A model generated the notes under the pieces. The model was not told where the DNA came from and ran no database searches. It was given only the letters and a program-made list of their open reading frames with translations. The position numbers and the translations under genes are program-made. This document shows positions 35,014 to 45,999 of a stretch of DNA of 64,000 nt, in pieces. Positions within the stretch are counted from its first letter, which is position 1. Each line of letters opens with the position of its first letter. The DNA is from Monilinia fructicola (lineage: Eukaryota > Ascomycota > Leotiomycetes > Helotiales > Sclerotiniaceae): positions 1,364,001 to 1,428,000 of the forward strand of contig VICG01000009.1 of assembly GCA_008692225.1 (NCBI GenBank). Reading direction: 5' to 3'.

Positions 35014-35709
35014 TTTGTGGTGTGTGTGGGTGTGGTGTTGGGAGAGGTCGGATTTTGGAGATGGAATGAATAGATGGATGGATGGATGGATGGATGGGCT
35101 GATTTTATTGATGCTGCATCTTGTCTCGCCTACTGGGAAGGTTAGTGGAATCTGGGGAAAAAGCTAAAATTTTAAAGTAAGTGGTGATGTTTTGCAAGGA
35201 TTGGTTGATATTGTTAGATAGGCAGAGGTTTGTGTTTTTTTTTTTTTTTACGTGGGTAGGTAGATGTTAATTAGATAGGTATGTATGTATGTATCTGGAT
35301 AATGGCATTATCGAATGATTGCTTTGTTCTCACATGATATTGGATGAGGTTTCCATGTGGAAGAGTTGGGGAAGGGGTCATCAAATTAGACCGGTTATAC
35401 TTAGTATCCTACTTATTATAAATTAGGTACTAGGTAGGTACTAGGTAGGTACTAGACAAAGGTATCAAGTCACTATTGCAAGCGCAACTCCAAACATCCC
35501 TTCTCTTGACATCATCAACCCCAAACACGAATCACGCATCCTTGCACACCCCTCGGAAGTATGAATAGCAATAGCGTAAGGGTACGGTACTGGGCAACAT
35601 GACGCTTTCCTCCTAAAAAGGGGGTACAAGTCTTTACCCGAACCCGGACATCATCACAGTAACCAACTCAGCTGGAGCACACAAGACCAACCTAGATGCA
35701 CGTATCAAC

Positions 35710-35753
35710 ATACATACATACATACATACATACATACATACATACATACATAC
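35710..35753. repeat. (CATA)n microsatellite
   Basis: About eleven uninterrupted CATA units. Confidence 0.95.
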
Positions 35754-36199
35754 CCACACACGCAGACCTCGCACATAGATCGATGTGTATCCATCCATAG
35801 ATAACACACACTCATCACCATCTCATCCCTCACCATGACCCCAATAATCATATCCCACAGGAGGCAAACCCGCGAGTGAATCATATTGCTCTGTTCCCTC
35901 TGTTCCGTTCACATCTGGTCTATAAATAGATGGGGTGCGTGAGAGCCGGGTTGTGATAGGATGGTATGCAGCCTTGGTACTTTTCATCACCACAAGGGAG
36001 TTGCAGATTTGGGAGTGCGAGGACGGAGCGCATTTTTGTTGATGCTTTGAGATGAATGTATGGATCACTTATTATTATTTATTATTGTTATTATTATTGT
36101 CACTTGGTTGGGTATGATAATCGATTGTCATCTTTCTTTTCAAGTAGTTGTTGTCTAGTAAATAAACACGTAGTGAGAGTAAAAGAGTAGGATTCTTCT

Positions 36200-36200
36200 T

Positions 36201-36232
<32 letters not shown>

Positions 36233-36247
36233 TAATTAATAATAATA

Positions 36248-36320
<73 letters not shown>
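36200..36320. repeat. (TAA)n microsatellite
   Basis: About 35-40 TAA triplets with a few interruptions (AAT AATT) near 36228-36252. Confidence 0.95.
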
Positions 36321-37196
36321 TTTATTAATTATTTCTATTTCTATTTCTATTTCTCTTTCTATTTACCGGTATTTATTGCTTACTAAGAACATTTCCCTCT
36401 AGTAAATCCCATCAAATCGATAGAACTACCGTACCTATAGTAGTAATTACCTTTCATCGATTCTTCTCCTCACCTGGGCACTTCCCAGTTCTTCTTACCA
36501 ACCACATTATCATACACCCGGACATCCATCCATAGACGCCCGCATTCATTCATTTGCGCATTTATACACACATTTACACATTTACACATTTACACTCTTA
36601 CACTCTTACTCTCTTACTCTCTTCCACTCTTCCACTCTTATTACACTTTCTGTAACACAACACTCAGAACGAAAGTACATTTCTGCAACCAATTCAATTC
36701 AAAGCCTCAAAAACTGAAAAACTCAAAACATTAATAGAATACAACACATCACATCGCATCACATCACATCACATCACATCTCACCACACCAAGTTCACTG
36801 TGTGCCATTCATCGCTCACTTTCTCCGGCAAAACTCAATAAACCTCCCCTTCCCCCATCCTCCATCTTTCAAATTTCCAATATACCAAGAAACGGAAAAT
36901 CAACTTCGTCATTACAATTATTCAGACAATCCAGTCGGAAGGATATTCGCGATATTTTTAATCTTACCATTTAAAACCCTGGGAAAATCTGATAAGACGA
37001 GGCTGAGCCATTCCACAATTGTCAGCAACCTCATCCTTCCACCCCCTTGAACGACGACATTCGACGTGATATCAATTCATCAAGAGGCTCATATCATACT
37101 GCGAAGCCTAGGGAAACAATCCGGCTATTGCTCCCCATCGCTTCTTCATATATCGAATACTTCACCACATCAGCACATCCCTTCATCCAAGTCACC

Positions 37197-39228
37197 ATGA
37201 AGGGTCGACCCATGAGGCCTCTCATCAACTCCGGATTCCCCTCTCGTGCGACTCCTGATATAGGTGACGATTCACATTCATCTACGAGCAATTCGCCCGC
37301 GCGAGCTGATTATGAGGAATCCGATTTCTTCACCGGAAACAACGATTCGCAGTCATCAATCGGCGTACCAACTTTTCAAGATATGGCGGTTACAGAGACA
37401 TGTGTATCAGCATCGAATAGACTACCAGCAGAAGTTCTCATCAACATATTCGCCAAGCTCACGAGTCCAAATGATCTGTTGTCTTGTTTGCGAGTATCGA
37501 AGAAATGGGCTAGGAATAGTGTTGATTTATTATGGCATCGACCGTCATGTTCGACATTTCCCAGGCTCGGACACATTTGCAACACGCTTTCCATGGAGAA
37601 CCCCTACTTTGCATATCGCGATTTTGTCAAGAGAATAAATTTGGCCATTTTAGCAGATCGTGTCAGTGATGGGACGGTTCAACCTCTTTCTGTATGCACA
37701 AGGGTGGAACGATTAACATTGACCAATTGCGAGGGCATCACAGATAGTGGATTGACGGGACTTATCACCGATAATAGTCACCTACTTGCTTTGGATATTT
37801 CTGGAGATAAACAGATTACCGGAACTTCCATGTTCGCTTTGGCAGAGCATTGTCGTCGATTACAAGGTCTCAACATATCGCAGTGCGTGAAGATCTCCTG
37901 TGAATCCATGGTCAAAGTGGCGGAAAGTTGCCGTCACCTCAAACGTGTAAGTCCCTGCATATTTTTCTTAGGATGTAAGCTTACTTACAGGAATTTAGCT
38001 TAAATTGAATGAATGTGCACAATTGGATGATGGAGTCATCATGGCATTTGCTCTAAATTGTCTCAACATACTCGAAATTGATCTCCAACAGTGTAAATCT
38101 ATCGGTAACGATCCGATCACTGCTCTCATCACAAATGGAAATGCTCTCCGAGAACTTCGATTGGCGAACTGTGAAGAACTCACCGATCATGCGTTCCTTA
38201 ACTTGCCTCACCAAGTGACATATGATCATTTACGGATCCTGGATCTCACAAGCTGTCAAAATCTTACAGATGCTGCTGTTGAGAAGATAATTACCGTTGC
38301 TCCGAGATTGAGGAATATAGTCTTCGCAAAATGTAGACAATTGACCGATAGTGCGGTTAACTCGATCAGCAGGCTGGGGAAGAACCTTCACTACCTTCAC
38401 CTTGGACACTGTGGACAGATCACCGATGCCGCCGTTATTAAACTCGTGCAGGCCTGTAATCGTATCCGTTATATTGATCTTGGCTGTTGTATTCACCTCA
38501 CAGACGCATCTGTCACAAAGCTAGCCAGTCTTCCCAAGCTAAGGCGTGTTGGTTTGGTTAAATGTTCAGCCATCACCGATGAGAGTGTTATAGCATTAGC
38601 CGAAGCACAAAGACAAAGGCAACTCGGTCACCGAGGACATCACATCGATGACCCAGCTTACACCGGAAGTTGTCTTGAGAGAGTTCATCTTAGCTACTGT
38701 ACTAATTTAACGCTTGAGGTGAGTCAAACAACACGATGAGTGAGGTCCCTTGCTAATGATGATGCAGAGTATAATTCGATTGCTGAAGAGTTGTCCAAAA
38801 TTGACTCATTTGAGTTTGACTGGTGTTCAAGCTTTTCTTCGATCAGAATTTGAACAGTTTTGTAGAGAAGCTCCGCGTGGTAAGTCATTTACTGGTTTTT
38901 CTTGTCTTTATCATATTAACGTCTCATAGAATTCACTGAACATCAACGCAACGTCTTTTGTGTCTTTTCCGGACCTGGTGTGAATGGTTTACGCAACTAT
39001 TTGTCTCGGGATGAAGTAGAAATAGTGAACGACGACGATGACGATCATGTTGGGGATGAAAATATTGAGGACGTGATAGGACCAATGATTCCGGGACTTG
39101 TTGTTTCGACTGCTGATGCTGACCAAGCAATAAACGGCATGATAAATGATACGGCGCTGAATGCTGAGGAAAACGACGCTGATGATGACGAGTTGTTAGA
39201 TGATTCGCAATTCCCAGTCTTTCCGTAG
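37197..39228 (+). CDS. grr1: F-box/leucine-rich-repeat protein, Grr1-type SCF adaptor
   Basis: Four exons, 37197-37946, 37999-38718, 38768-38879 and 38930-39228, are joined by introns of 49-52 nt and give 626 aa. The protein is the substrate receptor of an SCF ubiquitin ligase. An F-box lies at about residues 76-118 (NRLPAEVLINIFAKLTSPND followed by LLSCLRVSKKWARNS) and binds Skp1. About a dozen cysteine-type LRRs follow (for example LTLTNCEGITDSGLTGLI, LDLTSCQNLTDAAVEKII, LHLGHCGQITDAAVIKLV). The C-terminal tail is very acidic (DDDDDHVGDENIED). Yeast Grr1 targets G1 cyclins and nutrient-signalling factors; the same role is inferred. No frame defect was found, and the exon phases were checked. 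Confidence 0.95.
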
Positions 39229-42200
39229 TTCTCTTATTCGAAGACCCAGGGCAGCCCAATATCGTATGGTACCTCTTAGCTATTATGCCAAGGATATCAG
39301 ACATACAACGTATTCGAATAGAGGTCAATGAGCCAACATCGACACATTCAAGCATTGGGAATGGAGTTTTAGGGATGGGCAGGGTTTAATTAATGGACGA
39401 ACATACCCATTTCATTACGAATAGTCTTTCGCACTTCAATAGGTTTTGGAATGTATTGATGGACTGAATGTATTATAACACACAATGCATTCATGATACA
39501 TGAATCTTTTTCCCTTAAACGAGGGAGAAGTGGGATAGTACAGGCGGTAGTATTTGTATATACGCATTTCTTGGCGCTTTGGGTGAAAGTAAATCGTTGG
39601 GATTGGGATGGAGTCTTTCTTCTTTATCGTGTTGGCGAAACCCAGCATGTGTGAGTGGCTGGGCTGGATGGGACATGGGCACGGGCATGGGGAGGCAAAG
39701 TTCTGTTACATCAACCTCGAGTGATTATCCTCGAGATGGATACTTATGTGGATTCCTCCTAGATGATTTTTCTTATTTATTGCTGGTATCTTGTCCTTCT
39801 CCCCGGCCGCATGAGGTCTATGTTTGCATGTTTCCACAGTCCAGGTCTGCAGTCTGCATCTGACGTTGAACGTCCGAGATGGCCAATTTCCTTGTTGGTG
39901 CTTGAGTAGATGGGGATAGAATATGCGTGGGTGGTTACGTGCGTGCGTGTGTGCGTGCGTGCGTGCTTGCAATAGAATATATTATAGTGAATTCATGCTT
40001 ATCATCCATATCGAATGTCAAATGTCAAATGCCAAATGTCGAACATCGAACATTCCTCAAATCAAAGGAAATTCACATGACACATTTGAATCCAAGTCAA
40101 GTTTATGTCTGCTTTTCTTTTCTTTCCCTTCCTTTCCTTGATGGATATCTTTTTGCGGGAGGGCTGCGGGGCTTTTTGGGATTTTTGCGCTATCTGAGAG
40201 AGTGGGAGGGGGGTTCATATGTTGATTTATTGTTTGATCTGGGGAGGGGGTGGGGGAGTTGGACGGTCCAAGTTGTTATGTATTATTCTGGGGTATGGGG
40301 GTAGATTCAGGGGCGGATTTGGTCGTGGAAGGAATTTTGGCGCGAGGGGATGGATCGTGAGATCAGATGAGGGAGGAGATGGAGGGCGAGCCAGCCGAAA
40401 TGGATGATCGGGGGGTTTTAGGATCTGATGTCCTGAAGCGATAGACGCTGTGGAGATCTAGAGCACTGCTAACGACAGACGCTGATGGCATGAAAAAGCG
40501 TGTGTGGGCTCGCTTCGGCGCTTTCACACTTGCGAGCTCCTGGGTCGGTTTGGTGGGCGTTTATTTTCACCTCATGTTCGGGATCTTTGTCGTCTTCAGC
40601 ACCACACCAGTATATGGATGGGGCTAGATTTTCGCCGGATTTTGGTGACAATGCAGCGCGAGCGGTGGGCGTAAACGTAACGCGGTTATCGGGCCAAGGT
40701 AAGCACGCCTTCCATGGTAGTGACTTCAGTGACTTGACCACTGTGACTGAACTGTTCGATCGAGGTATGGTGAGGGGCTTCGAATCTTCCACGGCCCTTT
40801 CGGCATAGCATTCTGACCCTGCACCCCATGTTCATGGGCGGCGTGGGGATATTTGATATACTTCAAACCACGCGATTCTGCGAGGCACAGAGCATCAGAC
40901 GGGCTTTGAGCCCCGGTGCCCTGTATTTATGCTCTATCGAGTTGGTATGAGGGTTGGGCATAAATGTGACCTAACCAATGAGATGCCTGCCAAGGACGCA
41001 TCCAAAATCACAAAAGGTTTGAATCTCATCGAAGCAAGACTGTTCGAGCAACAAACACCTCCCTTCATAAACCATAGCTTGCCAGATGGTTAATTTAATT
41101 TGTTATCGTTGCCGGAGGTTGCGTTGGCTGCCAATAAAACAGCTATATCTGCGAGAAAACTTGCCAGCTCTTTTGTCGGGCCAGGCGAGGTTCTCTCTGC
41201 GGGAATAACGCTTCCGGTTAGAGGCATGATTGTTGTTGCTCTTCGTTTCTGGCTTCGTTCCTACCAGAGAGTGGGACTTCAACTGCAAATATCTAATGGT
41301 GGCTACGCTGCCAATACAGATGTTGACTGTACATTTTTTCCTTCTGGCTTCGTTGACCTATAGTGCTAATTATCTTCAAAAGTGACACTTACGATTCTCT
41401 TGTATTACGGTGCTCTTGAGAGCAGCCTGTCTCGAGCTCCCCACTCTTCACTATCTCATAGCTCGGCTACTATTCACAGCCCCCTGCCCAACATGAGTAG
41501 CCTACTAGGACTGAGCTCTCTTCAATTGAGATTGACTTCGAGTTCCCGAACCAGTCAAAGTACCGCACCAGACACCGGGATTTTAGTGACAAAGAAGGTT
41601 TCGCGATCATCACAGCTTAGCGGTAGTTTTGTTGCCTCCGGACAGGATATTATCACTTACAAGTTGCCACATGTCGAGGATGAACTTGAGTTACCTCTGG
41701 TCTCGATGGTGTTGGGAACTTCTCACACTAGAATTTCGGGTGGAGCATATTAACACCCTTGAGATTACTTACGGTCGGACAGATGATGGCGATGACAGCG
41801 ATTGTTCAGGCAACGATTTCTTCAGACGAACCTAATTTTACACCGTCGGCCTTTGGTGGAGAAGTTGTATGAAGACATTCGAAGGAAGTATCGGCAGCAT
41901 GGCACCCAAATCGTATTTCGATAGAAGCATCTCTTGAAAAAATGTAAGTGCCGTGTTCTGAAATATCTCGATGCATACATACATAGGCACCTTCAGAGCT
42001 ATGCGACCAACCAAAATAACTAAATTGGATCTTACAAGTGTGCCCGTGGCTCAGATCGAATTCATGCAGTCCATGGCCAAGAGGGTATAGTTGTTCCGGC
42101 GCAGTAAGAGCTGATAAGCAGAGTTGTGTAGATACGGAACTGCTTTTCCGGCTGCCAATAGTTGACGCAGGTTTCAAAGGGTGATGCTTCGGCTTCCAAC
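39229..42200. other. intergenic stretch, no intact gene
   Basis: It includes GTGC repeats (about 39940-39966) and an AAATGTC-type tandem tract (40011-40060). A plus-strand frame at 41100-41363 contains VVALRFWLRS, reminiscent of the loop of fungal rhodopsin/PTH11-like membrane proteins, but it is too short to call. The plus frame 41382-41753 has no recognisable domain. Confidence 0.45.
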
Positions 42201-42205
42201 GTGAA

Positions 42206-43139
42206 ATGAAACCTTTGATTTGGAGGTTGTGCAAACATTGTTATTATCTCTTCATCGTTCAACCTCGATTCTCTGGTTTCGTTTATTCTCTTTTTGGTTT
42301 TTCATTCGTGCCCATTACCACGGCAGAGACTTCAAAGGTGGACTGGAGTTTGGCCGATGGACACGGGTATGTGTTTAATCGTAGCCATATCGCGGCCTGT
42401 CTCAATCTGCAGTATTATCTCTGGAAGGAAGCTGTCCAGTTTGTCGCGCACCCATCAATTCAGTTGTGGAATGAGAGTGTCATTGCGGATGTTGCAACGG
42501 GGACCGGAGCTTGGCTCCTAGACGTTGCTCGGGCCTTCCGCAAGCTCAACTCAACGGCTTCGATAATGACGTGCGTCAAGCTCCTCATAAAAGTTGGCTA
42601 CCTTCAAATGTGTCCGTGAGGCACTGGGACATTTTCGCCGATTTTGCCGGATGATATGATTGGACAATACGACCACGCTCATATGCGGCTACTTGTGCTA
42701 GTTCTCGACGGTAATTGTCAGCCGGTTATCGGGAATCTCTTGAAGATGCTGAAGCCCAGAGGTGAGGAGCCGCACGATCTCCGAGCTAGCATTAAATTGC
42801 TAATCTGATATAGGATACCTGCAGTGGGACGAGCTCGATTGCGGTAATATGCACGTCAAGAAGCTCCACCATGAGGTCCAGGCTCCGGCTCTAGAGAAGA
42901 TCAGGGAGATGTCTGGGGCAAACGGCAGGCATGATTGGACGGTAGAGCTGCCAGATTTCTTGCGAGAAGCAGGCTTCCAGGATGTGACAATACAATTCTT
43001 CGGGGATGAGGATCGTCTGGTCAGAGCTTTCAACGAACAACATCTCCTGACAATGGATGAGTTTGCGCCAAGTCTGGTGAAGATGGGAAAGGTGGATGCA
43101 GCCAAAAAGTTCTTGGAACTTATCCAGCAAGGATATTAG
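42206..43139 (+). pseudogene. UMTA/LaeA-type SAM-dependent methyltransferase, broken
   Basis: Recognisable family blocks appear in order: GHGYVFNRSHIAA, LNLQYYLWKEAVQFVAHPSI, the SAM motif-I region VIADVATGTGAWLLDVAR, SWLPSNVSVRHWDI, LPDDMIGQYDHAHMRLLVLV, and after a conserved 52-nt intron (42762-42813) GYLQWDELD, continuing to stop 43137-43139. These motifs mark the UMTA-like methyltransferases common in fungal specialised-metabolite clusters. The reading changes frame at about 42560 and again at about 42640-42650, where the first frames end in stops. The usual acidic motif after motif I is missing, probably through a small deletion. No convincing start codon is present. I judge it a non-functional relic. 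Confidence 0.75.
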
Positions 43140-44940
43140 GAATCTACAACTGGCGCAGCGTTATGATTTCCTAGAATCGTGTGTGGTGAGAAAATCCTGA
43201 TGAATTGGTTGCTGCTGATTTATGGGTACCTTCATCCTCCACCCTCGACCAGAAATCTGGAAAGTTCTATCGAGTCTCATTGGAAGAATTCTTCTCGCTT
43301 AATTATGATATTTTTTCAGCATTAATTAATCATCAATGATCTCTCATTCATCCCTACAATTTTAGATTGTGCATGGAAAACAATGATAATGTATAAAGCA
43401 GTTCAGCTTGAAGGGATCCTTTAATATGCATGTAAGAGTCTCAGATGACTTTTTTGTTATATATTCAATGATGTTGCGGTTGTAGACCTTCCCATGGAAG
43501 TATCCTGTAGTTCAGCAACAATCGTTCGCGGTGCCGGGAGCATGTGCACTTCAAATGGTATTTGTGAACCTTTACTGGAACGGGTGGTTTGTAGCCATCT
43601 GTGCTAGATCGGAGATTGGAAGACCTGTCAAATAGTCCTTTTGTGCGAGTGGGGATATCACACCACTTAGACACCTATCTACAGGAATCTTTCAGATGCG
43701 TATCGAGTATTCGACTGCCAGCAGAGACTCTGCACTCTTCTATGGATGTAGACACCTGCAAACCGGCAAAATTGCGTGATATTGCAAATCTACCGCATGA
43801 TGGTGTCTAGGAGGTGTTGAGGTTGAAAGCCATTTAGGATTTGAGGTGAAGAAATATCCTAATATCCTTAATCTCCCTTCCTTCTCCCTCTGCAGTCAGG
43901 CAGTATGGCTATGCCATATATTCCTAATTCGGGGTAGATCTCTGTAAGGCAGCAAGAGGAAACTCTTGACGTGGTAGGGATACATTTTGTAATGGGGTGT
44001 CAAGCTCTGGATCGGAAGTCTTTCTTTTCTCTCTGACTTACATATTGATAAAGGTCCGCTAGATTCGTAACTGATCTCGTCAGACCAAATCCTTCGTTCA
44101 ATCCTCCTGATTCTAGACCATACTACGCTTAAAATAATCTCATCTCACTCTGGCAGTGCTATTTCGAGTTCTGCATTTCTTCGTTGCCGGTGCTATCGCC
44201 ACTGCTTACCAATATTAGAGATTTCACTCTTACCAGTATGCTTATACCCTCCGAGCCTTCCAGCCCAAAACTCATCGCCTTAGAACGGAGTGCAGAATAT
44301 GTCAGGAGTCCCTTGAGCGGATTGATCGAAATAATCCCAATAAGCGTAGTATCGATTATGTTCGAAACCCTTTGAGTGATTGGGATACTCCCCTCCCTGC
44401 TCGCGGGGATGAACCAATCGAGCCAGTTCCACAGCAGGGTCTTAAGCCCGAGTACAAATAAGATCGCTTGCAAGCGTGCACGAAGCCAGAGCGAGAGTCA
44501 ACATTGCTTCGGAGAATGTAGGGTTGTTGTAGACTTGTGGTGGCGAAGATGAAGGAAGATGAGGGCCATGGTCGTACCATGACTTGCGTTGATGATTGCG
44601 AGAAATGGACACGGGTCAAAGTTTTCACGTGATGACTTTTGTGTAAATAACCTTAGTTCTATCACTTGTCGAACCTTACAATTACCCCACCGAGTTCATT
44701 AGTTAGAACTACCTAGGTACTTGTATATTTCCCACGTTCAACATCCAACCTTCTTCCAGATACTACTCTGACTTTGGGGCCGCCTGTGCATACCATTTTT
44801 CTAATTGCTCCTTTTCCCATGCTTGATATACACAGCTGTTATGCTTGAAAAAGGCTATGCGAAGGCTGTATACTAGTTATTCCCAAGTGCGTCGTATCTT
44901 ACCACAGCTTTGGACACTGCAAGGATAAGACACGTTGAAT
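43140..44940. other. gene-free stretch with a coding-like minus-strand remnant
   Basis: Minus strand 44560-44190 has a coding-like texture (HPREQGGEYPNHSKGFEHNR, then YYAYWDYFDQ and DEFWAGRLGGYKHTGK) in one frame, with two in-frame stops. I do not recognise the family. The remainder (43140-44150) shows only short frames. Confidence 0.4.
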
Positions 44941-44945
44941 TTTCA

Positions 44946-45937
44946 CTAGCAAATAAACCCAAGTATCATTGATTTTGGGACAGAATGTGTTATGTTCCCA
45001 GGTAACTTGTTGTTAGGACCTGGATGAAGCCATGCGGTTTTAGCCATCTCTTCATAAGGCGACCCAGATGGACAGAAACGGCATCTATCCAATTCGCGGA
45101 CTCTTTCCTCTCTTGTTCCTTCAACGGGTCTCCAGCATACAGTGTGCTCGTCGGCCCAGGCCCCCAGCTGCCACCAATCACGGCACATTCGCCCCTGACC
45201 CAGGCCACTCTTCTGGTCGTCTTGAAATCCTGCATATCACGAGTATCATCTGCATTGCACATAATTTCATCACGAAGTACATTCAAACAGTGTATGATAT
45301 GAACGTATGGCGAACTCTGAGGAACGTCATTGTGGAACTCTACCACTGACGTTCGAATGGTTTTCCAGTTCCATCATGAGATTCATGCTTCTCCTTGTAA
45401 GTTGTGAGTTGTTCAAACGGACGAACTTACAACGCAATGTATGTTATTAGATGCATTTTCAAGATATATCCCTTTTTGTTGATCCCAAGGAAGTCTCTGA
45501 GCTCTAGGAAGCTCCATCTCTTTAACATCGTCGTCGGCAAGAGCAATTTGACCACGATCATAGCTTATTTCGTTTCAAAGTCCATTCCTGCTGGGCTCCA
45601 TTGGCACCACTATTTGGAGTTCATGCTTTCGGGATTGTTTTCTTCAATTCAATTGAAATTATATAGTCAGTAATCTGCTGTGTTGAAATTGCTATTGGCT
45701 CGCTGAGGCAGGGAACAATAAACCAAACTGTGAACTTTTCAGGCACTAGGAAAGCTCCTTTGTCGTCGTTATGACGACAATAAACCAAAGATTGATGATT
45801 TGTGACAGTATCAAGAGAAAGCGCGAGCAGTTCTTGCGAAAGAAACTCGAAGCATGAGTTTCGCGAATCTCATACAAACTTTCGACGTCTGGAGACATCT
45901 CCCTTGAGTGACTGTTTGAGCGCAGAGCACGATACAT
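44946..45937 (-). pseudogene. UstYa-like (DUF3328) oxidase family relic
   Basis: The minus strand begins at ATG 45937 with a short cytoplasmic segment and a membrane helix (RFLLILSQIINLWFIVV), the usual UstYa-type N-terminus. Downstream in other frames come LPRAQRLPWDQQKGIYLENA with a degraded first HxxHC site (NNIHC), then an intact HIIHCLNVLRDEIMCNADDT carrying the second HxxHC, then GLGQGRMCRDWWQLGAWADE and RCRFCPSGSPYEEM, with stop 44946-44948. At least two frame changes and an in-frame stop just after NADDT break the gene. DUF3328 proteins act as oxidases or cyclases in fungal RiPP (ustiloxin/cyclochlorotine-type) and other clusters. Family assignment is from motifs; loss of function is seen in the sequence. 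Confidence 0.75.
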
Positions 45938-45999
45938 TCCGTTTGAATCAATGAAGTTTCTTGCGTGACTTCGGATCTTTCATCAATCACCGAAGACAC

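Larger units (their letters stand above)
35014..37190. other. intergenic stretch with microsatellites, promoter side of the Grr1 gene
   Basis: It holds TGGA repeats (35071-35098), a CATA tract (35710-35753), a long TAA tract (36200-36320), ACATTTAC/CTCTTAC repeats (about 36560-36640) and an ATCAC tract (about 36745-36780). The C/T- and A/C-rich part after 36450 is probably the promoter and leader of the gene at 37197. No gene was recognised. Confidence 0.6.

Noticed and set aside
34166..35167. 333-codon Arg-rich frame on the plus strand
   Set aside because: Antisense to the GC-rich AIM18-like gene; high GC removes stops in all frames.
40469..40792. 107-codon minus-strand frame with an equally long frame opposite
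   Set aside because: Both strands are open with no domain; coding is not supported.
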